A stretch of DNA of 64,000 bases from Nageia nagi (GCA_050084985.1 JBITNC010000001.1:203360001-203424000); one strand, 5' to 3'; counted from the stretch's first letter, positions 45,831 to 57,962 are shown. Numbers and translations are program-made. Notes: a model not told the origin generated them from the letters alone.

Positions 45831-46939
45831 ACTCATTAAATACCTAAAAAATAGGACTACTTTAATTAGACAAAAAGAATGTAAAATAATGCACCTTAAT
45901 TTGAAGATGGAAGAGAGACTTCTTTTATTCATGTAACTCTACATCCAAAGAATAACAAGAATGAAATAATAAAAGATAGATAGGTAGGTGATTTGTTGAA
46001 GGTTCCACCCCTTTATTTATAGCCAAGGAGGTCCAAGTGTATCCAAATGGACATCTCCTCACACCTTTAATAATTTTTAAGGTAGGTTTTCTTAAAGTTA
46101 TTGATGATTGAAATGGTATTAAATATCTTGTAACTTTTTTATTTACTAGCAAATTAGTGCCAACTATTATCCATACCTAACACAAGAAAACAAACTAAGT
46201 AAAGTCATTAGTCTATTATTTTTCTAGCTATTAAATATTTTGTAGTACTACAAGGAGACCTTAGTCTTTTTCTAATAGTGTTTTTACTATTATCCCTACG
46301 TGGAAATAGAATTGACACTCATTTTAAATTTTTATCCTATTAAATTTATTTTTATAACCTTATATAAATTTTCAAATTTAAATAAGTTATATTACTTTTT
46401 TCCTCCATTTTAAATTCAAATTTCAAAACACAAAACAAAGGAAACACACCTTTACCTATGATGCTCACCTCGTCCTGTAGGGTAAGATTAATTCACACAC
46501 ATTGATAAACATAATTTTATTGAGAAATCAATAGTCATAGCAATTATTATACATGCAATTACATAATTTATGATGATCATAAGATGTGTTAGTGACTCAA
46601 CACCAATAATTTCCTTCTCTTACCCTTCCATTTTGTCACCAATTCACCTTTGGTTCATTAGGTTTGTAATTGCTCCTTTCTTCTTGTAGTAACCTATTAC
46701 CTACATCATAAAATCTTAAATATAGTATCAAATTGATACAAATAATACATATTTCCACTTAAAATCGATCATCACATAGCAATGGTTAAAATATGATTTC
46801 ATTTACATCCTCAATAGTGCTCGAGGTCAAATGGTGTCATCAAACAAGTCATTATAGTAAGATAATCAAATCCTTAGAATAATAAATCTATGTTATGGTT
46901 AACCATTTTGGAATGATCATGTATATGTTATATTTATAG

Positions 46940-47830
46940 TCCTTAATAATGATAAATGGAAGATAATAATTGGAGATTTGATTTTCTTATAGGAAAATGC
47001 TTGGATTAGAGAAAAAACCTTGATCGTTTACAAATAATTCAAGAAATAAAAGAAGAGATATATTGAAGAAAAGGGGGAATAGGTGAAGGATTATTTTAAC
47101 AGGGAAAAAGGAGAATGATGGGATAAACAAATGGGAAATATAATTGGAATCCATGTAAAGAATCTTTTTAAAGAGATAGAAGCTCCTCATGCAAAGTTAA
47201 ATCAGGAAAAAGATGGAGTGGAATGGAGAGCTTCAAGTAAAGGAGAATACATAGTGAAAGATGCAATGATATGGTTGAAAAATGATAAGGATGAAGTATA
47301 CAAGAACTTATGGGATAAGGTTTGGCTTAAATGGTTGACTCCAAAAATGGCCTTATTAATTTGGATTATGATTCATAATAACCTTAACATAATTGATAAT
47401 TTGAAGAAAAAAGGATTTCAATTATTAAAAAAGTGTTACCTTTGCTATCAAGAAGAAAAAACCATAAATCATTTATTTCTCCAATTTTCCAACTCTCAAC
47501 AAGTTTGGAATAGTATGAAAGAATTGGTTGGCTTCTTAGGTCCTTTCCTAGAAATAGTCCAATTATTGATTATTAAATGGTCTCCAAGTATAAAGTAAAA
47601 ATGGAAAAGCATTATTTGAAACTTCTTATACTCGCATACGCTATGGAAGATATGGAGAAAGAGAAACTCAAGATTTTTTGAAGGAAAGTAGAGTGTAACA
47701 AAAAGGGTTTTTAAATTGATTATAATCATGGTAAATAAAAATATTAAAGTGTGCATAAAGGATAAAATTTATGAAGCCATGAATAAAATTAATTGTAGTT
47801 TATAAGTAGAGGAAAATTATTATAATTAAG
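46940..47830 (+). pseudogene. LINE ORF2 C-terminal part with zf-RVT domain
   Basis: ENAWIREKTLIVYK leads into an open stretch (47,131-47,598). The region GVEWRASSKGEYIVKDA, WLKWLTPKMALLIWIMIHNN and LLKKCYLCYQEEKTINHLF is typical of the zf-RVT domain at the C-terminus of plant LINE ORF2, with its Cys-x-x-Cys and His. It continues, with a stop, to KIWRKRNSRFF near 47,650. It joins in sense to the RT part left of the insertion. Confidence 0.82.
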
Positions 47831-47850
47831 GATGTTATTTTTCCAAAATA

Positions 47851-48259
47851 TTAAAGTTTTTTTATGCATCACTCATGTTATGTTGTTGATTCAATTAATC
47901 CTTTGGGGTGTAATGCATGTGTGTTTCTAACTTTCTCAATCAATTGATACCTTTCTAGTCAAGGAGTTGATACCCATGTCACCTTAATTCATGTTTTCTT
48001 TTTCTCACATGATATTCAATTAGAACTATAATGTGATACTTTGTAATATCTTTTCTAAGGCATTTTAGGCAAACATAGCAAGATTTTCATTTTGATTTCC
48101 CAACAAAGTGCATGAATTAGAATTGTTATGAGTAAAAATTTATGGAGTGATATGATTGTTTGGCATGGAGCCTTCAAATAATTAAGCTTTTGTTGTGATT
48201 TTATTCCATTTATTCTACATTATCATAGTATGGAATGAAACCTAAGGTACTAGTATTCT
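47851..48259. other. No gene recognised
   Basis: AT-rich spacer between the LINE 3' end and the next fossil frame. No poly(A) run or duplication was found. Confidence 0.35.
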
Positions 48260-49582
48260 AGAGATTATAATATGGGTGTGGAAGTTATTAGAACTGAGCC
48301 TAGTGACCATGCAAAAGTTCAGGAATATACAAATATTTGGACCATATTGGTAAAGGGTGGTTTACAAGATTTAATTTTATCATGCAAGGGGTATGATAGG
48401 CAATTATTGCTAGCTATTATTGAGTAGTGAAATGAAGGTAGATGCAGCTTCAATAACATAGAATTCAACATTTCTCTTGAGATAGTTATGGAAGCTATTT
48501 GAATGCCAAATGAGGGTTTAGAAGTAAGAAGAGAGTCCAAAGAAATAAATTATAATCTAAAGATAAGTTTGTGAAGAATTTTAAAAGGCTTTTCAAATTT
48601 ATGAAGTTGCTATCAAGGGGTCAACATAGAGTGCCTTCGAAATCCTTAAAAAAGATTAGCCAAATCCTTCATAAGGTATGTTACACATGATGGTAGATTC
48701 AAGGTTTCTTATATGTACATTTTTAACATGTTCAATCATTTTAAATTTTTAGCAACAAAAAAATTAAACTTTATTTTTCTTCATTTGCATCTCTATTGAG
48801 TACTCTATTGAAAGGTTTAGGAGGAATATTATTGCTTTGCCCCTCCATGAATCTATAATTTACCTTGTTTATCTTAAGGCCATGGAAAATCAAATCCCTA
48901 AGTTTAGGGTTAGGTTAGGGGGTCAAGTGTTTGAGAATCATTGTGGTAACAATCCATTAGTTTGTGAGATTGAAAAAGCCTCTCTCTAAACTAATGTTGC
49001 AACTAGAAACCAATCTATAGATTAGGGTAGTAGCAATGGGTATGAGGATAACCTTACTTTAGTTTATTACTTTAGGACCAAGGATTCTCATAAAATATTA
49101 AATCAAGTTGGATAAAGTATAAATAAATTCAAAAGTGATTTTCCCCTACCTAGGAAAGTTTGGAATCCATAACTTAGTGAAGCTAAAGGGTCTATCTTAG
49201 ATCATGTGGCTTCCAAAATAAGAAATAAGTAAGTTAAAAAGAATAAGGATACTCATGTACAAAGTTTAATATTAAAACCCAAAGAGGTTGATGCCTTTTT
49301 AATATTAATATATATAAGGAGTGATGAGGAGATTAAAAAGAATGATCCCAAGAATTAAAAAAAAAAACCTAGAAATTTGGTAGATAAACCTTCTAGCATT
49401 GCAGCTAGAACTAAAGAAAAGAGTATTGGACTTCAAAGTATAGAATATGAAAATAGGTCAGAGGAAAATAAGGAAGGGTATGTTAAGAAGAATGAATAAA
49501 ATGATCAAATGGGTCTTAATTAGGAGAATATATATCCCAAGGAGAATGTAGTAATCTTTATATACTTAGAAGAGACTCAACC
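48260..49582 (+). pseudogene. Fossil retrotransposon-type ORF, cut by the Gypsy insertion at 49,583
   Basis: From 48,270 the frame reads GVEVIRTEPSDHAKVQEYTN, ILVKGGLQDLILSCKGYDRQ, FNNIEFNISLEIVMEAI and, after shifts, SFIRYVTHDGRFKVSYMYIF. Near 48,850-48,960, KAMENQIPKFRVRLGGQVFE, then EIEKASL. The layout resembles a long uncharacterised ORF that recurs in plant Gypsy-type repeats, upstream of or instead of gag; this is recalled family knowledge, not a search. A Lys-rich tail follows. Stops fit lost Gln codons. The right end is cut exactly at the CAACC target duplication. Confidence 0.45.
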
Positions 49583-50291
49583 TATTAACACCTAAAAAGG
49601 AATTTTGATTTAATTAAAATACTCTATTTAGTTATTTTAAATGCCTTTATCAAAGTGCACTCTTATCTACCTTTATATTTTATGGTAACAATTTAGTAGA
49701 CATTATAATAAGCCTAAGGAGGAGCCTTGGCACTCTACCTCTTACCTATAAAGGTGAAAGGATGTGCATGATCATGATATGATGTGATCTTACACAATAT
49801 TGAATTCTTGATAAGTGAAAATTAGTTGTTTCATTACTAATCAATGTTTCTTTACCTCATCTATCAATTATGGAAATTGTTATACTCTGAACCATACATT
49901 CTTACTATCATTTACTCATTTATGAGTGATATTCTATAGATTTAAGGTCAAAAAATGATATTGAGCAAAGGGAAATGCTAAAATGGAAAGGTAGCTAAGT
50001 GTCATCATTGGGTGCCTAATGCCATTGTTGGGTTAAGGCTAGATTTTCGTCTTCATTATTCAAAGAAGCTTTTCATTCATCCTCTTTCATTCGGATACCA
50101 CCTTTGATCATTATCATAGGTAAAGTACAAGTTTGTATCTTTCATTTTTATTTTTGATAGGTTAAGATCAAATAGATCTTTATGATCACTTGTATCATTA
50201 TTTTTTTGTAATTTCATGGTCAAATTGGTAAATTGAATATATTGTAAATAACCCTAATTTAATATATTTTTATTATTTTTTAGTTATAATA
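49583..50291 (+). repeat. Gypsy 5' LTR
   Basis: Aligns with 56,871-57,594, sharing AAAAAGGAATTTTGATTTAA, GGAGGAGCCTTGGCACTCTA and TTGTATCATTATTTTTTTGT. The terminal TG and CA have both become TA. One internal gap of about 30 bases relative to the 3' copy. Confidence 0.92.
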
Positions 50292-50293
50292 AT

Positions 50294-50309
50294 TGGTGAA
50301 CTTGAATTC
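50294..50309 (+). other. Gypsy primer-binding site
   Basis: TGGTGAACTTGAATTC begins two bases after the LTR. It parallels TGGTGAACCCGACGTG in the young element, with C-to-T changes. The primer tRNA was not assigned. Confidence 0.65.
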
Positions 50310-50399
50310 TTTTCAATACATCACATTATCCTTCACTAGTTGTACCAAAACCCTAGAGTTTTGGATAGGAATAATATCAAATTACCAATTGTTTAAGAA

Positions 50400-51560
50400 A
50401 TGGAACCTGTTGATTTTCATACAATGGTCAATAGCTTTGATGAAGCCACTAAAGTTAATCTGAAGAAGATGCTTTATAGAAATAAAGAGTGAAGTGATGC
50501 CTCTAACATTAGGGTAAACCATCCATCTATTGGTGTCATTCCACCTATGTCTAGAGATTCAAATCTATTATGTGATGAGATCTGTAACATAAGGGAATTA
50601 GATCTACAAATATAACTTATTTTTGATACATATAATTATGAAGGAGATCCTATGGATCATATCAATGTTTTCAAAATGAAATTCTAATTGAAATTCTAAG
50701 TTAATAATAATCTCATGGCTACATATCTACCTACTACATTCTAAGGTGATGTGCTCTATTTGTACTTCTCTTTACATGCTAAATTAATTAATTGTTATGT
50801 GTAACTCATTTCAAAATTTTATATCCATTTCAAATATCATGCTCCTAGACACATGATAGTTTTTGATCTAGTTAGTGATATACAAGGTCCAAATGAAAGA
50901 TTTGATAAGTTTTTCCAATTATTTCAAAATATTTGGAGCATGATCCCTGAACCCTTTTTTCAAAACCATGGCATATCCATATTTATCCATAATATAAACC
51001 CTAAGCTAAGATTTCAAACCCTATACTCTATGCCTTACCATTCATAGAGATTATCAATATACCAACATATAAAGAGAGGTATTTAGTTAAGATGGGGGAC
51101 CTAAAATATGGAAACCCTAGCAAAGAGACAAAAGGATCTAGATATCAAAAAAAGAGGAAAAATAGGTCCATGCCATAAAAGAGCCACCATACAAAGAAAG
51201 AAAAAAGAGTGAAGCTAAGAAATAATTCAAGAAGAACAAAAGGTTACCTTTAGCTCCTATTGTGATGTTTAAGGATTTCCTAAAGAAGGGCTTTATCAAG
51301 CTTGATCCAAAACTAGAACTAGGCCCTCATGATGATAAACCTAGTTGGTACAATGAAGCAAAATTTTGAGATTTTCATAAGGTCAAAGGTCATAAAATAA
51401 ATTCTTGCATGATTTTGCAAAAACTGGTAGACAATGCAAAAATCTAGTATGATGCCTATGTAGTCAATTTAGAGGATACATAATAACTTTTAGCCAATGT
51501 TATTTTAATAAAGAACTATGCAAAACCTCTAGGAGAGGAAGACCTAAAGGGAATGTCCAT
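50400..51560 (+). pseudogene. Gypsy gag remnant
   Basis: ATG at 50,400 (MEPVDFHTMVNSFDEATK). The capsid part is seen as YNYEGDPMDHINVFKMKF, TFQGDVLYLYFSLHAKLINC and the open stretch 50,853-51,047 with NERFDKFFQLFQNIWSMIP, matching the Retrotrans_gag pattern. Near 51,345-51,410, WYNEAKF, a stop, DFHKVKGHKINSC is the variant CX2HX4HX4C motif with the first Cys codon now TGA. Several stops. Confidence 0.8.
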
Positions 51561-51599
51561 CTAGCCAATATAAAAAGAACTAAAGTCCCTTGTAATTCT

Positions 51600-51960
51600 A
51601 GTCCACAAGACTTGCTTGAGAAACTAAAGGTAGCACATGGCAAGATAAGTATTTTCAAACTCTTACAATTATAAATCAATCATAGAAATGATTTATTTGA
51701 TGTAATAAAGAAAATTAAAGTTGATACAAACATTTATATTGCTAAATTTGTTGAGTTAGTATCAAATCTTGACACTAAATTGATATGTAACATGCTTTCT
51801 TTTCAAGATAATGAATTTCTTATTGAGGATATCATTGAAAAGAATTTAGGATTGTATATTCATGTTAATATAGATGGAATTCTTGTTAAAAAAGAATTGA
51901 TTAGTACTAGATCTAATATCCATATTTGTTTTTTTGATTTATTATAAAAGTATTTTCCTT
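51600..51960 (+). pseudogene. Gypsy protease region remnant
   Basis: GKISIFKLL leads into a helical stretch. At about 51,892, LISTRSNIHICFFDLL stands where LIDTGSxLNI is expected, so the catalytic Asp-Thr-Gly is lost. The position between gag and RT and the flanking hydrophobic pattern support the call. Confidence 0.55.
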
Positions 51961-53030
51961 CCATTTATGAAAAAATGAAAAGAACAATAATTAGAGATTG
52001 ACATTTGGGAGAACTTTAGAGACCTTTTATGACCACTCTTTATGCTTGACACCTAGCATCATCACTTAGATAAAGACAAAACTAAAGAACCATTACTCCG
52101 TTCTTAATGAAGACACTAAGCCTATTAAAGATTTTTAGGCCCTATATCATGAAAATGATAAAAAAGTGCATTAGCAATAATTAGTATGACACCTATTTCT
52201 CAAATATCATATGATAAGGTAAGTTTGCATTTCAATAGTCTCAATTATCCTTTTCTTAACCATTATATGCAAAAATATCAATATGGTGGAAAATGATTAG
52301 ATAAGCATAAGTAGGGTATCATAGATCCTATCTTGAATGAAGGTCAATAAAAGAGAACAAATAGGATTTGATTTGATGCTTCCACATCTAGCAAACCCCC
52401 ACCCTCCATTAGTCATATAGTTGGTAGCAGCAATCAAGGTTACATGCAAGATATTATGGATGAGTGGTTGCACTACACCATGATGCATGATTCTATGGAG
52501 GAATTATAAGCTTATTATGCATATCCATTCTTACCCCCTATGATTCTAGTTCAAATGTGCATCTTTTAAATTGATGATATCATCTTAGAGAAGGTGGGGG
52601 AATGAAGTGAGTTACTCAAATCCAGTGAAAAGAGGCTCATAACATGGTTCTTATGATATCATACTTATTTTGGTGATGAGGTTTGCATAGATGATGTAGA
52701 CATTATAGGTTAAACCCTTTCCTTATCTCTTTTCTTTCATGCATTTTTTGCTAAGTCATTCCTAGGTCTAGGCTACTTTTCATTTTTTTTCATCTCCCCT
52801 TTCACAAATGGATCAACATTGCTTAGATCCTAGCATCATTGATTTTTTATCCATGTTTCTTATTGATGAGTTTGGATTCAATACTAGGGGCATTAACTAT
52901 GCCTTCCCAACTCAATGATGAAATATCCTCCCTTAGTTAGAAAATAATAGAAGTAAACATAGGTACCCAAGAGGATCCATATTTGATCAAAATAGGATCT
53001 TGGTTAACCTTGAAAGAATGAAAAAGGTAC
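51961..53030 (+). pseudogene. Gypsy pol linker before RT
   Basis: Broken coding sequence with no catalytic motif, the long linker usual in Tat-like pol. Near 52,930-53,120 the frame nears RT with AEVNIGTQEDP-like residues and HKLVINENVKP. Confidence 0.5.
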
Positions 53031-54050
53031 CACCTACTATTAAAAGAGTTTTATGATGTCTTTACTTGTTATTGTTTTGATATGCATAGTCTTGATCCTA
53101 ATTTTGTCACTCATAAACTAGTTATCAATGAAAATGTTAAACCTATTTAGTAAAAACCTTGAAAAATGAATCCTAGGGTAAATCTTGCCATTAAAAAGGA
53201 AATTGAAAAATATCTTGCTACTTGTTTCATTGTTCCCATTAACTATTCTCCTTGGATTTCTAACATTGTTCCTATAATTAAGCCTAATGGTGAAATAAGA
53301 TGTTGCATAGATTTCATAGACATTAACAAGGCATGTCCCAAAGATGCCTTTCCTTTGCCTAACATTGATATGATTGTAGATTCAATAGTAGGCCATAAAA
53401 TTTTATCTTTTATATATGGCTTTTTTTGGCTACAAACAAATAATGATCAATAAGGAGGACCAACATAAAATAACATTTGCTACTTCTTGGGGCACATTTT
53501 GTTGGGTAGTCATGCCTTTTGGTCTAAAGAATGTAGGTGCAACTTATTAGAGAGCTATGGTAAGTTTTTTCCATGATATGATTCATGAATAACTTGAGGT
53601 ATATGTTGATGACATGTTAACCAAATTCATATACAAATATGATCACATTTTAGATTTGAGGAAGATTTTTCAAAGAATGAGAGAATAAAACTTGAAGATA
53701 AAACCTTAAAAGTGTGCATTTGGGGTATCATTAGGTAGACTACTTGGTTTCATTGTATCACAAAGAGGCATTGAGGTGGATCCTAAGAAATTTATAGCTA
53801 TTTTTGATCTACCACATCCAAGAAATTTTAAAGGCTTGAGAAGTCTTTTCATAAAAGTGCAAGCAATTAGAAGGTTCATTGCTTAGCTAGTAGATATGAC
53901 AAGTCCTTTTTCTCACTTATTGAATAAGGGTGAGAAGTTCATTTGGGATGATAATTGTCCAAAAACTTTGGCTAAAATCAAAAGGTATCTCAATAATCCT
54001 TTGGTCTTAACCCCTTATGATTCGTAAAAGAGTTTCTTACTTTATGTTTT
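53031..54050 (+). pseudogene. Gypsy reverse transcriptase remnant
   Basis: The open stretch 53,166-53,453 holds EIEKYLATCFIVPINYSPWI, IVPIIKPNGEIRCCIDF (Arg-x-Cys-Ile-Asp block), INKACPKDAFPLPNIDMIVD and a decayed GYNQ block. After a frameshift, CWVVMPFGLKNVGATY follows. The catalytic block near 53,595 reads LEVYVDDML, still YVDD. QRGIEVDPKK and WDDNCPKTLAKIK mark the thumb and connection. Stops and at least one shift. Confidence 0.88.
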
Positions 54051-54800
54051 AGCAACCATGAATGCCCTAGAGGCAATGTTGGCTTAGAAAGATGATAAAA
54101 ATAAGGAGAGAGCAATTTATTACATTAGTAAGACTTTACTTTATTATGATATATGATATACTCCAATTGAAAAGATGTGATTTGTAATAGTCTTCTCAAT
54201 AAAAAATTTAAGGCATTACATGCTTAGAAACACAACATAGGTCATATCTCAGGATGATCCACTCAAATATCTCACGTCTAAATCCTATTTATCTAGAAGA
54301 GCTATGAAATGGGTCATGTTGCTTTAGGAATTTTATTTGGTATTTATCACTTATAAATCAATTAAAGAATAAGCTATAGCAAACTTCATCTCCAACCATA
54401 CACCAAATGAAGTATCACGAACACATGAAGAGTTTTCATATGAAGTAGAGTGCCAAACCAACTATGGTGCTAGTGCCTCCATTGAAATTTAGTGCCATTG
54501 CTAGGATGAATAACCTTATTTTCCTAAATTTTTCATTAGCTTCATGGAATATGATGAGTGGAAATTGTACTTAAATGATTCAAAGTGCATTCATGGAGCT
54601 GGGGCAAGAATTATCCTTATCAACCCTCAAAATTGGCAACATCCCAAGAGACAATAATAGGTACACTAATGCAATGCATAGTTTTGCTTCCCTTTCTCCT
54701 ATTAACATAAAAGATGAACAAACCATCCTCATAATAAAAAATATTAGTAATCCTTCTCATGAGTGTGATGTTCAAAATTTTGTTAAAGATCATTAGTTTT
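54051..54800 (+). pseudogene. Gypsy RNase H remnant
   Basis: Two RNase H-like parts, as in Tat elements. The first is the connection type around 54,060-54,380 (AIYYISKTLLYYD-like, RHYMLRNTT). The second is at 54,550-54,650 with EWKLYLNDSKCIHGAGARII, where LYFDGS is usual, so the first catalytic Asp is Asn. Broken by stops. Confidence 0.75.
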
Positions 54801-54899
54801 TAGATACTTGTATTAATGCATGTGAGTGGTATCATGATGTTTTCAATTATCTTAAACATAATATTATCCTTATTCCTTTTGATCATAATACTAGAATTA

Positions 54900-56104
54900 G
54901 ACTTAAAAAGCTAGGTACAAAACATGTCATTATTAGTGATTTTCTATATAGAAGGTGTTTTCATGTTGTTCTCCTTATATGTCTAATGAGGAATGAAATA
55001 GAAATGGCACTTCATCAAGCTCATGATGGTAAATATGATGGTCACTTTAATGGTAAATTTGTTTATCAAAAATTGCTTAGACTAGGTTATAATTGGCCTA
55101 CTATGCTTGAAGATTGTGACTTGCATGTTAGAAAATTTGAGCAATATCAAAAGAATGCTAGGCTTAAGCCTTCCCCTTCTCATGATTTGCAATTTATTAT
55201 ATCTCTTTGGCCATTTTCTATTCGAGCACTTGATTTCATTGGAAAAATTAACCTTATTTCAAGATATGGACATAAGTTTATCATTAAAACTATAGAATAC
55301 TTTACTAAATGGGTGGAGCCCATACCTATGAAGTTAGAAAAAGGAGGTAAAATTGTTGATTTCCTTATTGAATATATCATTTCTATAAATGGTGTACCTT
55401 CTAAATTATTTATGGATAATGGTCCTAGCTTTAAAGTTAATGAAATCAAAGACTTTTGTGTAAAATATCATATCAAAAGAAAATTATCTACATATTATTA
55501 TCCCTAAGGTAATGCTCAAGCCAAATCATCAAATAAGGTCATCAAGAGTATCCTATCCAAAATTGTTTCCCAACATGGTAAAGATTGGCATGAATAGCTC
55601 CTGTATGCTTTATGGGCCTATAGGATTAGCATTAGAACTTTTATAGGTGCCACTTCCTTTTCCCTAATGTATTCAGATGAAGTTGTGGTCCCATTAGAGC
55701 TAGAAATCCCATCGCTTCATGTATCCTTAGATGGTATCATACTTGATGAAGATAGAGAAAAGTCTAGGTTAGCCTAATTAGAGGTCCTAGATGAGAAGAT
55801 GGTTAATGCTCTAGAACAACTTTGTGCCTATCATTCTCGTATCCAATGAACCTATAGAAAAAATATCATCCCTAAAGAGTTCAAGGTAGGTGACTTTGTC
55901 TTGAAAGAGAAACTTGCCAACACTAAATCCCTTGAAAATGAAAAGAAAGGTAAGTTTGAGCCCAATTGGATTGGTCCTTACATTGTCATTGCAAATTATG
56001 GAAAATATGCATATAAATTATCTACAATTGAATGTAAAGAGGAATGTAATCTAATCAATGTAATGCATCTAAATTTTTTTATGTATAATATTTCTTTTTC
56101 ATGA
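54900..56104 (+). pseudogene. Gypsy integrase remnant
   Basis: The open stretch 54,986-55,507 starts with the zinc-binding region (LHQAHDGKYDGHFNGKF, DCDLHVRKFEQYQK; Cys positions degraded). The core follows: FSIRALDFIGKI (first Asp), KLFMDNGPSF (second Asp), STYYYP. A TAA at 55,504-55,506 replaces Gln of PQGN; NAQAKSSNK has Lys for the catalytic Glu. ALWAYRIS, SDEVVVPLELEIPSL and the C-terminal KKGKFEPNWIGPYIV (open stretch 55,901-56,104) complete the protein. It is the best-preserved coding region of this element, but inactive. Confidence 0.92.
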
Positions 56105-56328
56105 AAATGTATCTTTTTATGTTTTTGGATACTACCATTACAGGTCAAACAAATCGGTAGCCTAGTGTTGTTGCTACATTTCTAGCACTATCGTTGAGTT
56201 ACATATAAATCCATGATCAAGTAAACCCATTAAAAGGTAACTTGTCCATTTATTTATCTTCTTTTTCATTGTAATATATATTTATCATACATTTCTCTTT
56301 TCAATTATATCATTTATGCCTTTGTAAG

Positions 56329-56690
56329 GAAGGGTCATTCTTGTCAAAAATCCATAGAAACATGGTATCTTGGGGCAACCAAGTTGATCACTCTTATCAT
56401 TTGACTTCTCTATAAGGAAGGGTCATTCTTGTCAATAAATCTAGGGCAACATGGTGGATTTGGAAACCAATCTAATCAATATAAATTGGTAATGTTTCTT
56501 CACTAGTCTTGATGGGTAAGTCACCAAGGAGAGGTTTGAATTCTTATCACTTATCATTACTATCCATGTCATGTTTATATTTGAGATATCTTGTACAAAA
56601 AATATTTCCTATATAAGCTCTTTCCAAGTTCCTTATTCTTTTCCTTGGATTTCTCCTATGATGAGAGGTCCATTATGTCAAAACCAAGTC
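56329..56690 (+). repeat. Degenerate ~89-bp tandem repeat in the Gypsy 3' region
   Basis: GGAAGGGTCATTCTTGTCAA occurs at about 56,329 and 56,418. More eroded units (GGAGAGGTTTGAATTCTTATC, GATGAGAGGTCCATTATGTCA) follow near 56,530 and 56,660. Same location, before the PPT, as the arrays of other elements here. Confidence 0.65.
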
Positions 56691-56857
56691 AAAGAGGGTA
56701 CATAATATAAGTGAAAAATTGGGGCATATAAAGTTGCCACCATGAGACAACCTATGATGGCATACTATTTTACTCTTAGTTTTTTTATTGAACATACTTT
56801 GAATTATGCTTTGATTTTATTTATTATAAAAGCATCAAATCATATTTAAATTAGGGT

Positions 56858-56870
56858 ATTTGTTAACATC
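56858..56870 (+). other. Gypsy polypurine tract
   Basis: AAATTAGGGTATT directly precedes TGTTAACATC. It is a decayed form of the AAAGTGGGGCATC tract. Confidence 0.6.
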
Positions 56871-57594
56871 TAAAAAGGAATTTTGATTTAATTAAAATAC
56901 CATTTTTAGTTATTTGAAATGATTTATTTAATTTATTAAATAAATACATTTATCAAAGTACACTCTCATCTAACTTTATGTTTTATGGTAACAAGTCAGT
57001 TGGCATCATAAAAAGCCCTAGGAGGAGCCTTGGCACTCTACTTATTACTTATAAAGGTGGAAGGGTGTGCATAATCATGATATGATATGTTCTTACACAT
57101 TCTTCAATCCTTGATAGGTGAAAATTACTTGTGTCATTATTGATAGGTGTTTATTAATTCCATCTATCAATTCTAAAAACTTTTATACTTTGAGCCATAC
57201 ATTCCTGCTATTGTTTACTCATCTATGAGTGATATTCTATAGATCAAAGGTCATGTGATGACATTGAGAAAAGGGTGAGGATAAAATAAAAAGGTAGCTA
57301 AGCACCATCACTAGGTTCTTGGCATCATCACTAGGTTGAGGCTAGATTTTGGGCTCCATTATTTGAATAAGCTCATCATTCATTCTCTTTTGTTTGAATA
57401 TCACCTTCGATTATTACCATAGGTAAAGTTCATGTTTGTATCTTTCATTTTTTAGTTTTGATAGGTTAAGGTCAAACAGATCATTATCATCACTTGTATC
57501 ATTATTTTTTTGTAATTTTATGGTCAAATTGGTAAATTAAATATACTATAAATAAATCTAATTTAATATTTTTTATTATTTTTTGGTTATAACA
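56871..57594 (+). repeat. Gypsy 3' LTR
   Basis: 724 bases from TGTTAACATC to TTATAACA, followed by the CAACC target duplication. Confidence 0.93.
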
Positions 57595-57687
57595 CAACCA
57601 CCTAAAAATTTCAAAATAAGAGAGATCTATAAAAGAAAATAGAGTAGCTATGGAATGTAGTCATTGAAGACCATTTCAAAGGGTAAG
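57595..57687. other. Remnant of the older host element between two insertions
   Basis: Continuation of the sequence broken at 49,582. GTAAG at 57,683-57,687 would be the left target duplication of the young element; its partner lies beyond the window. Confidence 0.5.
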
Positions 57688-57962
57688 TGTTTACAAATAA
57701 AAATTGAGAATGCAAATAAGTAAATAGGGGGGTTATCTACAAACTCAATATTATCTGTATTCTAGCTACGGATAGCAATTTATTCTAGATACACAATGAA
57801 CAACATATAACTATTCAGAAGTGTAAATGTAACCAACCAAGACCGTGATTTGTGTACTTACCTCGCGGAACGTACCTGACAACGGAAGATGTAGATATGA
57901 GCGATGTACTGATGATAAGCTACCTTTCCAACAGCGTCGCAACCTGCAATGATGCCAAAAGA

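Larger units (their letters stand above)
43120..46930. mobile_element. Unidentified 3.8-kb non-coding insertion in the LINE
   Basis: Continuous LINE coding resumes only at about 46,940, so this block was inserted or is a replacement. I see no pol or transposase motif and no paired LTRs. It holds a ~308-bp tandem repeat and, on the minus strand near 46,020, GGCTATAAATAAAGGGGTGG, a good TATA-type promoter. CATCTAACACCCCTAAAATTT near the left edge resembles an LTR end. It may be a large non-autonomous LTR element with worn ends. Confidence 0.5.
39000..47850 (+). mobile_element. Plant LINE (L1-type), interrupted by a 3.8-kb insertion
   Basis: ORF1 with a CCHC knuckle, then ORF2 with apurinic-type endonuclease, reverse transcriptase and the C-terminal zf-RVT domain occur in the order of plant L1 elements. 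ORF2 stops near 43,115 and resumes near 46,940. No LTRs flank it. All parts carry stops and frameshifts. The exact 5' end and the poly(A) tail were not found. Confidence 0.85.
49583..57594 (+). mobile_element. Ty3/Gypsy retrotransposon (Tat-like), full length, dead
   Basis: 8,012 bases with LTRs 49,583-50,291 and 56,871-57,594, PBS, gag, protease, RT, RNase H, integrase, a 3' tandem repeat and PPT. It is bounded by a perfect target duplication CAACC (49,578-49,582 and 57,595-57,599). RT before integrase places it in Ty3/Gypsy. The Gag zinc motif and RT wording are close to those of the young element at the right end. All genes have stops. Confidence 0.95.

Noticed and set aside
47496-47756. 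86-codon minus-strand frame
   Set aside because: Antisense to the LINE zf-RVT coding region.
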